A stretch of 64,000 nt of DNA, from positions 1 through 64,000 of the forward strand of contig JAWXUX010000011.1 of assembly GCA_044426045.1 (NCBI GenBank), written 5' to 3'. Positions 1 through 8,568 of the stretch are shown one piece after another. The stretch comes from JAWXUU01 sp044426045 (GTDB lineage Bacteria > Bacillota > Clostridia > Christensenellales > CAMQZB01). The position numbers were made by a program, and so were the translations under genes. Every line of letters begins with the position of its first letter. Within the stretch, counting starts at the first letter, position 1. The notes below the pieces were generated by a model. It saw only the letters and a program-made list of their open reading frames with translations, searched no databases and was not told where the DNA came from.

Positions 1-2
1 AC

Positions 3-257
3 GGTGAAAGGTGAAAGGTGAAAGGTGAAATGTGAAAGGTGTGGTAATGCACTCGCTATCGCTCGTGCTTTCTATGTTTCAATTTGGGCGGGCGTTGGGG
101 ACGGTACGCACACATGGGTGCGACCCTACATATGGTTATAGCTACAAACAACTTATATTGTTTGTAGCTATTTCTAGTTTCATATTAAAATTTAGCATGC
201 ACGAGGCAACGCCGAGTGCCTACCACACCTTTCACCTTTCACCTTTCACCTTTCACT
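3..257 (+). repeat. HFP1: heptamer-flanked palindromic element, long type A
   Basis: Left arm has about five GGTGAAA units (the window edge may cut more), then the core start GGTGTGGTAATGCACTCG. Right arm has the inverse, CGAGTGCCTACCACACC, followed by four TTTCACC/T units. The arms are inverted repeats, so the whole unit can fold on itself. The interior holds a second hairpin (AGCTACAAACAA with its inverse) and an extra block of about 50 bp at roughly 88-135 that is shared only with HFP3. It lies about 50 bp beyond the stop of the ProB-like gene. No coding function; short reading frames here encode low-complexity peptides. Confidence 0.85.
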
Positions 258-310
258 TTTTCCCCCATTCACTTCATTTCCATATCTCACAAACTTACAC
301 AGTTCCCCCA

Positions 311-1135
311 CTATCTCACTCCAATTCTTGTTGAATTGACTTTTCCTGTTAGGATGTCGGAGATTTTGTATTTTGATGATGCGATGATGACTTCTGTTCC
401 TACTTCACATGCCATTTTTACGAACTCTAGTTTTGCACCGGCACCGCCTGCTAGCTCGCGTGAAGAGCCCACGCAGTTTTGTTTGTGGCAGTCGATATTT
501 TGGATGAGTTCATATATATCTTTTCCGCTGATTTCTTTAACCAACGTGCTTTCGTCGTTTGGGTCGGCAAGAATTCCGTCGGTGCTTGACAAGATGAGAA
601 GCCTTCTTGCTTTCACAAGGCGGGCAACTCTTGTTGCTGTTTCGTCGTTATCAATGCATTGCACGATGTGTTCATGTTCCTTTGAGATTTTTTCAATTTC
701 AAGTTTTCTGTTTTCTTCGTCAGAAACTGCATCGTTGTAGTTGATGATTGGAATTGCCTTTTGTCCCTTGCAACGATAAAGCATTTCGCGAAGGTGTTTT
801 TCGCAAAGTGGGTTGTTGAAATGGCTGTGTTCAACCAAAACTTGACGAACTGAATAGTTCGGATTGATGAATTTTCGATAGTTTTCCATAAGAATTGACT
901 GACCTTGCGCGGCATAGTCGGTTTTGGCAATTTCGATTGGCAAGGCTAGCTCTGCCCCGTTTCTTTTTATGTAGTCAATTCGCCCGATTTCCGTTGCACC
1001 AGAAGAAACCCAAATCATTCCCGGGTGCAATTCTCGCGAAATTCTTGCAAAAATGTTATAATCGATATCGTTATCTTGTTTGGAAATCAGCGCCATAGAG
1101 CCAACTTTTCCAACTAAATCAAAATCAAACTTCAT
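311..1135 (-). CDS. Glutamate 5-kinase-like amino acid kinase
   Basis: This 274-residue protein belongs to the amino acid kinase family and most resembles the kinase domain of ProB, which makes gamma-glutamyl phosphate for proline synthesis in the cytoplasm. Seen motifs: VSSGATEIGR (43-52; ProB has VSSGA), NYNDAV (132-137; ProB has NENDTV), a DNDE stretch (162-165), STDGILADPN (184-193) and GGAGAKLEFVK (230-240), equivalent to the ProB loop that binds the adenine side. There is no C-terminal PUA domain, as in short ProB forms. The N-terminal phosphate-binding segment (LVGKVGSMAL) is divergent, and no proA lies nearby, so the substrate is uncertain. The ATG follows AAGGAGAAAAC, a good ribosome binding site. 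Confidence 0.7.
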   Translation of the reverse strand: MKFDFDLVGKVGSMALISKQDNDIDYNIFARISRELHPGMIWVSSGATEIGRIDYIKRNGAELALPIEIAKTDYAAQGQSILMENYRKFINPNYSVRQVLVEHSHFNNPLCEKHLREMLYRCKGQKAIPIINYNDAVSDEENRKLEIEKISKEHEHIVQCIDNDETATRVARLVKARRLLILSSTDGILADPNDESTLVKEISGKDIYELIQNIDCHKQNCVGSSRELAGGAGAKLEFVKMACEVGTEVIIASSKYKISDILTGKVNSTRIGVR

Positions 1136-1206
1136 GTTTTCTCCTTTGCATGCTTTTGTGTTTTAGTGTTTAGTGTTTTTATATTTTTGTGTTTTTATGT
1201 AGTGGT

Positions 1207-1398
1207 TTATTTCTTTTTATATGTTTTTCCTGCGGTTGACGGCATGATGATTTTGTCGATTGTAAGGCTCATTTCGTCTTTTCCGCCCGTCACACATTTC
1301 ATGCAGTTGTCACAAATTTTTGTTTCGTCAAACTCGCAAAGTCCGCAATCGCCACAGTTGTCACATTCCTTGGTTTTATCATTAACGCAAACTCTCAT
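1207..1398 (-). CDS. Cys-rich 63-residue protein, function unknown
   Basis: A short protein with eight cysteines in two groups: CDNCGDCGLC (about 12-21) and CDNCMKC (about 29-35). The spacing suggests a small metal (Zn or Fe-S) binding module, but it does not match the classical ferredoxin pattern CxxCxxCxxxCP. The ATG follows GAGGTAATAAA, a credible ribosome binding site. It lies 43 bp downstream of the methionine gamma-lyase family gene on the same strand, so the two may be cotranscribed. No membrane segment or signal peptide is visible. I do not recognise the family; real coding is likely because the cysteine pattern is regular and the start signal is good. Confidence 0.6.
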   Translation of the reverse strand: MRVCVNDKTKECDNCGDCGLCEFDETKICDNCMKCVTGGKDEMSLTIDKIIMPSTAGKTYKKK

Positions 1399-1404
1399 TT
1401 TATT

Positions 1405-1447
1405 ACCTCGTTATATCATTTGTTTATATCATTTATTTATATCATTT
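1405..1447. repeat. 13-bp unit tandem repeat (3 copies) spanning a stop codon
   Basis: TTATATCATTT recurs at 1411, 1424 and 1437, a 13-bp period. The third copy contains the stop codon (1442-1444) of the methionine gamma-lyase family gene on the minus strand. It is one of several stop-spanning duplications in the window. Confidence 0.85.
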
Positions 1448-2662
1448 TATCAATTTTTTCAAGCATGTTTTTGCGGCATATTTGCAATGTTCATACGTGA
1501 GTCCACCTTGCATATAGGCAACATACGGCTCGCAGATTGGCGCATCGGCTGAAAGTTCGAGGCTCGCACCTTGAACAAAGCAACCCGCCGCCATGATGAC
1601 TTTTGATGTGTAGCCCGGCATATCCCACGCTTCAAGCTTGACGTGAGCATCCACTGGCGAAACTTCTTGTATGCTTTGAATAAATCCGCAAAGCTCGTCT
1701 TCCGTGTCGAATTTTATGCACCTTGTGATGTCTTCGCACTTGCTTCCCGCTTTTGGCAATGTTTCATAACCGAGGTTTTCCATCATTTTGCCAAAGAGAA
1801 GTGAGCCTTTGATGCTTTGCGAGATTGTGTGTGGTGCAAGAAACATCGCTTGATAAAAAAGGCGGTAACCCGATTCAAACGAGCCAATTTCAAGCCCAAC
1901 CGACGGCACGGTGAACCTTCCGCCTACCATTTCGATATACTTCTTTTTGCCCGCGATATAACCGCCTGTCGCAACGATACCCGCACCTGGGTTTTTTATC
2001 ATTGAACCGCAGATGATATCCGCACCGACTGCTGTTGGCTCTTTTGTGTCGACAAATTCAGTGTAGCAGTTGTCGATAAAAATGATGATATCTTCATCAA
2101 TCGCTTTCACAAATTTCACAAGCTCTTCAATCTGAGCTGTTGAAAGGGCGTTTCGCCAAGCATAGCCACGCGAGCGTTGAACATAGACCATTTTATATTT
2201 TTTGCTTGTGAGTTTTTCTTTCAAAAGTTCGAAATCGAAATCGTCACCTTTAAGGCTGATATCTTCAAAGCTGATGAAATAATCCGCAAGGGATCCGTTT
2301 TTTGAGGCTAGCACTTCTTCAAGAGTGTCATATGGACGTCCCGTCACGCTGAGCACGTTGTCGTGCGGTCTCAAAACGCCATAAAGTGCCATTCCGATTG
2401 CGTGAGTTCCGCTCATGATCATTGGGGAAATGATTGCACTTTCCGCTTCCACGATGTCGGCAAAAAGATTATAAAGCGTGTCGCGAGAAAGGTCGCCATA
2501 GCCATATCCCGTGCTTCCATAAAAATGGTTTAGCGAGATTGTGTTTTTTTTGAATGCTTTCAGCACTTTTTCTTGATTAAATTGGGCAATTTCTTCCACC
2601 GCTTTGAACTGCTGTTTTAAGCTTTCTTCAATTTCTTCGATGTATTTTGCAGTGTCTTGCAT
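1442..2662 (-). CDS. Methionine gamma-lyase / aluminum resistance family PLP enzyme
   Basis: A PLP-dependent fold-type I enzyme (about 406 residues) of the Cys/Met-metabolism group often annotated as aluminum resistance protein or methionine gamma-lyase. The cofactor lysine is most likely in SMIKNPGAG, following GADIICG; the aspartate stretch IIIFIDNCY precedes it, as in this family. I chose the ATG at 2662 because AAGGAG sits four bases upstream; an upstream in-frame ATG (2692) lies inside hfq and lacks such a site. It starts 10 bp after the hfq stop. The order hfq then this gene is common in Clostridia, suggesting one long operon from miaB. The true substrate is not established by sequence. 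Confidence 0.85.
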   Translation of the reverse strand: MQDTAKYIEEIEESLKQQFKAVEEIAQFNQEKVLKAFKKNTISLNHFYGSTGYGYGDLSRDTLYNLFADIVEAESAIISPMIMSGTHAIGMALYGVLRPHDNVLSVTGRPYDTLEEVLASKNGSLADYFISFEDISLKGDDFDFELLKEKLTSKKYKMVYVQRSRGYAWRNALSTAQIEELVKFVKAIDEDIIIFIDNCYTEFVDTKEPTAVGADIICGSMIKNPGAGIVATGGYIAGKKKYIEMVGGRFTVPSVGLEIGSFESGYRLFYQAMFLAPHTISQSIKGSLLFGKMMENLGYETLPKAGSKCEDITRCIKFDTEDELCGFIQSIQEVSPVDAHVKLEAWDMPGYTSKVIMAAGCFVQGASLELSADAPICEPYVAYMQGGLTYEHCKYAAKTCLKKLIK

Positions 2663-2672
2663 GTTTCTCCTT

Positions 2673-2906
2673 TTATTCAAGCCTTGTTTCACCGCTCAGG
2701 ATAAAGTCGCTTGAAATAACGTATAGTATATTTGATTTATAAAGCATGATTTGGTGCTTTTCGGTGTCGAGAATGACAACTTGCGGGTCGAAACCCCTGA
2801 CTATGCCTTTCACGGTTTCACCACCGCACAAAATCGCTTCAACTTGCTTTTTTTCACGCCTTGAATGGTTCAAAATTATATCTTGCAAAATTAACTGTGT
2901 TTTCAC
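2673..2906 (-). CDS. hfq: Hfq RNA chaperone (divergent)
   Basis: A 77-residue Sm-like protein that should form a hexameric ring binding small RNAs and mRNA A- and U-rich tracts. Sm1 is recognisable: LQDIILNHSRREKKQVEAILCGG..VKGIVRGFD, with the QD and LN residues of the proximal face. Sm2 is altered: YKHAIS of typical Hfq is YKSNILYVIS here, so the conserved KH histidine is missing. There is no long C-terminal tail. The start is GTG at 2906, supported by GAGGTG five to six bases upstream. It lies between miaA and the methionine gamma-lyase gene, its usual clostridial place. Confidence 0.88.
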   Translation of the reverse strand: MKTQLILQDIILNHSRREKKQVEAILCGGETVKGIVRGFDPQVVILDTEKHQIMLYKSNILYVISSDFILSGETRLE

Positions 2907-2983
2907 GTCTTCACCTCGTGCCCTTTCGAGCCTTTTTAGATGATTTTGGTCAAAGATATATTTTTTATACCACAGTTTTGGTT

Positions 2984-3901
2984 TTATTGGTTTTTATATT
3001 TTTCGATAATGAAATTCGCTTTTTCTTCTGCTGTTAGGTTTTCTGGGATACACTCGCAAACGCCTGCGTTTTTGAACCATGTGAATTGGCGTTTGGCGTA
3101 GTTTCGGGAAAACTGCTTGATTTTTTCAAGCGTTTCACCTTTTGTCCAAATGCCATTTTTGAAGTTGAAAATTTCGCGATAGCCAATGGCTTTCATGCTT
3201 CCAAATTCTTCGCAATTTGGGTGGGTTTCCAAGATTTTGTCGAATTCTTCAAAAAGTCCCGCTTCCTCCATCAAATCGACACGCATGTTTATTCGGCTGT
3301 ACAAAAGTTCACGATTGATATCGATATAAAAGGCGGAGTGGTTGTATCTTGGGGTTTTTTCTTCTTTTATTTCGGATTTTTTAACACCCGTTTCGTGGAA
3401 AATTTCTAGTGCTCTTATAATTCTTGGCACATCGTTTATGTGAAATTTATCGGCGGTTTCTTTATCCACGCTTGCGAGCATGTCATAAAGATATTGATTG
3501 CCTTTTTCAGCGAGAATTTGCTTATATTCTTCACGGAGTTTATCATTTTTTGCCGTGCCACCAAACGAACGGTTGAAAAGCAGACTGTCGATATAAAGCC
3601 CCGTTCCACCGCAGATGATTGGCACATTGCCACGAGCTGAGATTTCATCAATTGCAATGCTCGCTTTTTCCACAAAGTCGGAAACGGAAAATTCCTCGCT
3701 TGGCTCGCAGATATCGATGAGATGGTGGGGAACCCCTTGCATTTCCTCCCCTGTCACTTTTGCGGTGCCGATGTCGAGGGTTTTATATATTTGCATTGAA
3801 TCGGCAGAAATCACTTCGCCGTTTATTTTTTTTGCAATTTCAACGGCGAGCGAGCTTTTCCCCGATGCTGTTGGTCCTGCAATAACGATTATTTTTTTCA
3901 T
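2984..3901 (-). CDS. miaA: tRNA dimethylallyltransferase MiaA
   Basis: MiaA adds a dimethylallyl group to N6 of A37 in tRNAs reading UNN codons, the substrate later methylthiolated by MiaB (also in this operon). Seen: P-loop GPTASGKS near the N-terminus, the DSMQIYK segment, TAKVTGEEMQGVPHHLID, and CGGTGLYIDSLL. About 305 residues, normal for the family. I chose ATG 3901: it overlaps the mutL stop as ATGA and has AAGGA five bases upstream, whereas the longer reading frame starts inside mutL. Translational coupling with mutL is likely. Confidence 0.95.
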   Translation of the reverse strand: MKKIIVIAGPTASGKSSLAVEIAKKINGEVISADSMQIYKTLDIGTAKVTGEEMQGVPHHLIDICEPSEEFSVSDFVEKASIAIDEISARGNVPIICGGTGLYIDSLLFNRSFGGTAKNDKLREEYKQILAEKGNQYLYDMLASVDKETADKFHINDVPRIIRALEIFHETGVKKSEIKEEKTPRYNHSAFYIDINRELLYSRINMRVDLMEEAGLFEEFDKILETHPNCEEFGSMKAIGYREIFNFKNGIWTKGETLEKIKQFSRNYAKRQFTWFKNAGVCECIPENLTAEEKANFIIEKYKNQ

Positions 3902-5856
3902 AGTATCCTTTTGAACCATTTTTCAACGTCACGTTTTGGAACTGTCACAACAACGGGTCTTCCGTGCGGACATTTCATTGCGAGGTTGTTTAAGAGTTTT
4001 GAAACGAGCTCCTTCACTTCTTTTTCCGATAGGTCTTGACCCGCTTTCACCGCGTGTTTGCACGCTTTTTGGATTAGGTTCATTTTCACAAACGCAGGCA
4101 AATCTTCCGCGAACTGTTCGATTTCGGAAAATATGTCATTGAAAAAACCTTGGATATCAAGTCCCACAAGTTGGGTTGGAATTTCGCAAACATCATATTC
4201 GCTCCTGCCAACTGCTGGCAGAATTCGAAAGCCCATATCCATGAGTGAATGGTGGTGAAGGTGGATAAAATCTTCTTCGATTGGATTTAGTTTCAACAAA
4301 AACGGCACAAGCAGTTCTTGCCTTGCAACTTCGGCATGCGTGACACTGTTTCGATAGTTTTCATATATAAGCGTTTCGTGGGCGGCGTGTTGGTCAATCA
4401 TCAGAAGTTTATCGCCACTTTGAACCATTATATAGGTTGAAAAAAGTGTGCCAACAATTCGAACGTCCGCCTCGTCAAGCGTGCGATTCAGCTCCTTTTG
4501 CCAATCTTCAATCACTTTCGCTTCTTCTTTTTGCGTTAGTGGTTGTGGCGTTATATCGGAAACTCCACCGTCGAACATGCTTTGTGAAAGCATTTGAACT
4601 TCGTTGTGGGCTATGTTTTCTTTTGGGGTGAAAGTGAATTCTACATCGTATTTTTTATCCACTTTATCTTTTTCCGCTTCCGAGCGATATTCCACGTTTT
4701 CATTTTCGTTATAGCTTTTCAAAAGCTGAAATGCATTCGGTGGTGCTGGGTCAAAAAGTGGGGTGTTGTCATATTCTTCTTGCTGCTGTTTGGTCATCAC
4801 GGGGATATATTTTATTATTTTCTTGCCTTCAAGTGGGAATTCGCCCGAATTGCCACAATCGGCAACTTCTTCCGTTTCACTTTTGAGATATTCCGTCACC
4901 GCTTTGAAAATTGTGCCAAATACGAGTTTTGTGTCTTGAAATCTCACGTCGGTTTTTGTTGGCGACACATTGACATCCACAAACCCTGGCAAAAAATCAA
5001 AGTGCATAACAAAAAATGGGAATGATTTTTTCATGACAAATGGGCGATAGACGGCATTCAGACACTGCGAAAGTGTTTCGTTTTTCACGTATCTGCCATT
5101 AACGAACATCGTTTGATAGGTTCTGTTGCCTTTTGGGAAATCTATTTTTGAATAGTAGCCTTTTATTGAGATATTGTTTCTCACCACGTTGATATAATGG
5201 GAATTTTCGATATAGTCACCCGAATAAACTTCAAAGACTGCCGTTTCCAAGTTTTTGCCCGAAACGCTGTATATTTTCTTGCCGTTAAGGTAGTAGTTGA
5301 ACGCTGTGTAGGGATTGGAAAGAATGAGTTTTTCCACCATAACTGTTATTTCGCGTTCTTCTGATTTTGGGGCTTTCAAGAATTTTTCGCGGACTGGGGT
5401 GTTGAAAAATAGGTTTTCCACGATAACTTCGGTGCCTTTTTCCGTGCTTGAATCGGCAACGCTTGAAATTATTCCGCCTTTTGAAATAACTTCGGTGCCA
5501 ACTTCTTCGCTTTGGTGTTTGGTTCTTATTGTCATCATGGAAACTGATGCTATCGACGGGATTGCCTCGCCACGAAAGCCATATGTTGCCATGTTTTCAA
5601 GGTCATCTGCTGAGGAAAGTTTGCTTGTTGCGTGCTTATAAAAGCAGTTTCGCGCGTCTTGACGTTCCATGCCAACACCGTCGTCGATAACGCTTATGTC
5701 CTTTGCATCGTTTGAGATGAAAATCGTGATTGATTCAGCACCCGCGTCAAGTGCGTTTTCAACGAGTTCTTTCACTACGCTTGATGGGCGTTCGATAACT
5801 TCCCCTGCTGATATTTGATTGTAGGTTACGCTGTCTAGCACTTTGATTTTTGGCAT
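3898..5856 (-). CDS. mutL: DNA mismatch repair protein MutL
   Basis: MutL links MutS mismatch recognition to strand incision. The N-terminal GHKL ATPase has NQISAGEVIERPSSVVKELVENALDAGA (E and N of motif I), DDGVGM, and YGFRGEAIPSIASV. The C-terminal domain carries endonuclease motifs: DQHAAHETLIYE (the DQHAxxExxxxE site), ACKHAVKAGQDL and CPHGRPV. It is therefore a nicking-type MutL, as expected in a bacterium without MutH. It has 652 residues, normal for the family. It starts two bases after the mutS stop and overlaps miaA, so mutS-mutL-miaA form a coupled unit. Confidence 0.97.
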   Translation of the reverse strand: MPKIKVLDSVTYNQISAGEVIERPSSVVKELVENALDAGAESITIFISNDAKDISVIDDGVGMERQDARNCFYKHATSKLSSADDLENMATYGFRGEAIPSIASVSMMTIRTKHQSEEVGTEVISKGGIISSVADSSTEKGTEVIVENLFFNTPVREKFLKAPKSEEREITVMVEKLILSNPYTAFNYYLNGKKIYSVSGKNLETAVFEVYSGDYIENSHYINVVRNNISIKGYYSKIDFPKGNRTYQTMFVNGRYVKNETLSQCLNAVYRPFVMKKSFPFFVMHFDFLPGFVDVNVSPTKTDVRFQDTKLVFGTIFKAVTEYLKSETEEVADCGNSGEFPLEGKKIIKYIPVMTKQQQEEYDNTPLFDPAPPNAFQLLKSYNENENVEYRSEAEKDKVDKKYDVEFTFTPKENIAHNEVQMLSQSMFDGGVSDITPQPLTQKEEAKVIEDWQKELNRTLDEADVRIVGTLFSTYIMVQSGDKLLMIDQHAAHETLIYENYRNSVTHAEVARQELLVPFLLKLNPIEEDFIHLHHHSLMDMGFRILPAVGRSEYDVCEIPTQLVGLDIQGFFNDIFSEIEQFAEDLPAFVKMNLIQKACKHAVKAGQDLSEKEVKELVSKLLNNLAMKCPHGRPVVVTVPKRDVEKWFKRIL

Positions 5857-5857
5857 T

Positions 5858-8446
5858 TTAGTTCTCCAATTCTTCTTTTAGTTTCGCAAGGATATCATGT
5901 GCGGTTCTTGGGGTAATTTCGTCGAGATTAAGCGATAAAATTTCCTCGCACGCCTTTTTATATTCACTTGGGATTTCTTCTTGTTCTGGAGCGGCGATGG
6001 AGTCGAAATCGATTTTGCCCTGCACGCATGTGAGTTCAACACTTTCGAGGTCTTTCAAGATTTTTTTTGCATTTTTCAACACTTCTTTTGGAAGTCCCGC
6101 AAGTGAAGCGACTTCGATACCAAAGCTTCGCTCCGATCTGCCACGCACGATTTTTCTTAAAAAGACGATTTTTCCGCCTTGCTCGCGAACCATGATTTTA
6201 TAGTTTTTGATACCTTCAGCAACCATTTCAAGCTCGGTTAGCTCGTGATAGTGGGTTGCAAAGATTGTTTTTGCATGGATTTTTTCAGTTATATATTTCG
6301 TCACTGCAAAGGCGATTGAAAGTCCGTCCATTGTTGAGGTGCCACGTCCAACTTCGTCCAAAATAATCAGTGAATTTATTGTGGCATTTTGCAAGATGTT
6401 GGAAACTTCAACCATTTCTACCATGAATGTTGATTGGTCATAAATCAAATTGTCGCTTGCACCAATTCGCGTGAAAATTCGGTCGCAAATTGGGATTGTC
6501 GCTTTTGTTGCGGGCACAAACGAGCCCATGTGGGCAAGGAATGTGATGATTGCAATTTGTCGCATATATGTGCTTTTTCCCGCCATGTTTGGGCCCGTTA
6601 GAATGGTTGTGCGAGAATCTGTTGTGTTCAAGTGGGTGTCGTTTGCAACAAACGTTTCTTTTGTTTGAAGTTTTTCCACAATCGGGTGGCGACCGCCGAT
6701 GATTTCTAGCTCATCAGAAAGGGTGATTTGCGGTCTTACAAAATCGTTTTCCCTTGCGACGATTGCAAAGGCTAGCATGCAATCAAGGTGGGAAATTGCC
6801 ATTGCTGTTTCTTGCATTGGTTTGATAAAACCAGATAAAAATGCGAGAAGTTGGGCAAAGATTTCCTCTTCAATGGCAAGGGATTTTTCCTTTGCGGAAA
6901 AGATTTTTTCTTCGAGGGTTTTGAGTTCTTCTGTTATATATCTTTCGCAGTTTGCGACCGTTTGTTTTCTGACATAATGAAGTGGCACGAGGTCTTGATT
7001 TTGTTTTGTCACTTCAATATAATAACCATAAACGCGGTTGACTTTTATTTTAAGGTTTTTGATGCCGGTGCTTTCGCGTTCACGCTCTACCATTTCATTG
7101 ATGACGGTTTGTGAGTTTTGTTGAAGCTCGCCAAGTTCTTTCAAATCGGCGTTGAAATCTTCGTTGATATAGCCACCGTCTTTTGTGAGGGCGGGGGGAT
7201 TATCCGCTATTGTTTTTGCAAGCGCTTCGCAAACAGATGGGAACTGCTGGATTTGTTCCGACAAATCGGATATCGCTTTCACCCCAAAAGAAGAAAGCAC
7301 GTTTTTGAGATCTGGCAAGACTGCAAGAGATTTCCCAAGCGCTTCAAGGTCGCGTGGGTTTGCGTTGCCAAGTGAGATTTTTCCGCTTATTCTGAAAATG
7401 TCGCGAACGAGGGAAAGTGCATTTTTCACTTTGTCACGTTTTATATTGTTTTCCACAAGCCCTTCCACGATATCAAGCCTTGTTTCGATGTTTTCTTGGT
7501 TTATGAGCGGTGCGTTCAGATATTCTTTCAGCTGTCTTGCGCCCATTGATGTTTGCGTTTTTGAAAGTAGCCACAAAATGCTTCCATATGCCTTGCCGTC
7601 GCGATTTGAGGCGAGAATTTCGAGGTTACGTTTTGTGTTTGAATCGATTTTGAGATGCTCGCTTTTTCTGATAACTGTGAGTTTATCAAGGTGGGCAAGG
7701 GATTTTTTTTGCGTTTCTTCGATATATTCAAGAAGTGAGCCAACTGCTGAAAACACGCTTTTTGATTTGATTTCAAAGGCGTCAAGCGTTGCAATGCCGA
7801 GTTGCTTTTTGATTTTTTTCACGCCGTTTTCTTCGTTATATGCCCATTCATAATAGCTTTGGAACTTTGGCACAAGCTGTTTTTCTGCGATTGGGAAATA
7901 ATATTGCTTCGCAGCTCCCCTTGCGATGATTTCTGCGGGCGCGATATCAAGCAGCATTTCAGAAACTTCCGTCACGTCGCCTTTTGTTTTGCCCTCCCAA
8001 CAGAAAATCTCGCCAACAGAAATATCGCACCACGCAAGGGCGAATTTTCCGTTTGTTTCGGTGATTGAGAGGATATAATTTGAAGTGTCCTCTTTCAGCA
8101 TGTCGGTTTCGACAAGCGTTCCTGCTGTCACCACTTTCACGACTTCGCGTTTCACAATGCCTTTGGCGCTAGGTTTTGTGACTTGCTCGCAGATTGCCAC
8201 CTTATAGCCTTTTTCGACAAGCCTTGCGATATATTGATTAACCGCGTGATATGGGACTCCGCACATTGGGGCTTTTTGCTCCTCGCCACAATTTCTGCCA
8301 GTGAGGGTGAGGTCGAGCTCCTTTGATGCCAAAATTGCATCGTCATAGAACATTTCGTAAAAATCACCAAGCCTGTAAAGCAATATGCTGTCTTTATATT
8401 CTTCTTTCATTTGAAAGTATTGTTTCATCATTGGTGTCAGTGCCAT
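5858..8446 (-). CDS. mutS: DNA mismatch repair protein MutS
   Basis: MutS binds mismatches and small loops. At 862 residues it has the expected domains: the N-terminal mismatch-binding domain (MMKQYFQMKEEYKDSILLYRLGDFYEMFYDDA, where the FYE motif provides the intercalating Phe), connector, lever and clamp, then the ABC-type ATPase with Walker A GPNMAGKST, Walker B LIILDEVGRGTST and the following ATHYHEL signature. A C-terminal helix-turn-helix tail is present. It is followed within two bases by mutL. No defect was seen. Confidence 0.97.
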   Translation of the reverse strand: MALTPMMKQYFQMKEEYKDSILLYRLGDFYEMFYDDAILASKELDLTLTGRNCGEEQKAPMCGVPYHAVNQYIARLVEKGYKVAICEQVTKPSAKGIVKREVVKVVTAGTLVETDMLKEDTSNYILSITETNGKFALAWCDISVGEIFCWEGKTKGDVTEVSEMLLDIAPAEIIARGAAKQYYFPIAEKQLVPKFQSYYEWAYNEENGVKKIKKQLGIATLDAFEIKSKSVFSAVGSLLEYIEETQKKSLAHLDKLTVIRKSEHLKIDSNTKRNLEILASNRDGKAYGSILWLLSKTQTSMGARQLKEYLNAPLINQENIETRLDIVEGLVENNIKRDKVKNALSLVRDIFRISGKISLGNANPRDLEALGKSLAVLPDLKNVLSSFGVKAISDLSEQIQQFPSVCEALAKTIADNPPALTKDGGYINEDFNADLKELGELQQNSQTVINEMVERERESTGIKNLKIKVNRVYGYYIEVTKQNQDLVPLHYVRKQTVANCERYITEELKTLEEKIFSAKEKSLAIEEEIFAQLLAFLSGFIKPMQETAMAISHLDCMLAFAIVARENDFVRPQITLSDELEIIGGRHPIVEKLQTKETFVANDTHLNTTDSRTTILTGPNMAGKSTYMRQIAIITFLAHMGSFVPATKATIPICDRIFTRIGASDNLIYDQSTFMVEMVEVSNILQNATINSLIILDEVGRGTSTMDGLSIAFAVTKYITEKIHAKTIFATHYHELTELEMVAEGIKNYKIMVREQGGKIVFLRKIVRGRSERSFGIEVASLAGLPKEVLKNAKKILKDLESVELTCVQGKIDFDSIAAPEQEEIPSEYKKACEEILSLNLDEITPRTAHDILAKLKEELEN

Positions 8447-8484
8447 TTTGTCCCCTTTTGTGTTTGGATTGTCTATATTTCTTT

Positions 8485-8568
8485 TGTTATTCTATTCTTC
8501 CACACTTTCAATTTCGCCTTGTTTTGCGATTGTGTTATTCTATTCTTCCACACTCTCGATTTCACCTT
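8485..8568. repeat. Tandem duplication of the 3' end of miaB
   Basis: Positions 8485-8520 and 8533-8568 are near-identical 36-bp segments at a 48-bp offset. The second contains the miaB stop (8540-8542); the first carries the same stop triplet downstream of it. Since 48 is a multiple of three the frame is kept. It is a recent local duplication that leaves the protein unchanged. Confidence 0.85.

Noticed and set aside
1..334. Short plus- and minus-strand frames in HFP elements (for example 32-334, 12127-12417, 15812-16000, 54431-54667)
   Set aside because: They translate the 7-bp arrays into low-complexity peptides such as HLSPFTF, with no ribosome binding site or conserved start.
1166..1552. 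Plus-strand 128-residue frame over the Cys-rich gene
   Set aside because: It mostly translates T-rich spacer and the complement of the Cys codons; no start signal.
7185..7853. 222-residue plus-strand frame opposite mutS
   Set aside because: Antisense shadow of a strongly supported gene; composition is that of a reverse-complement translation.
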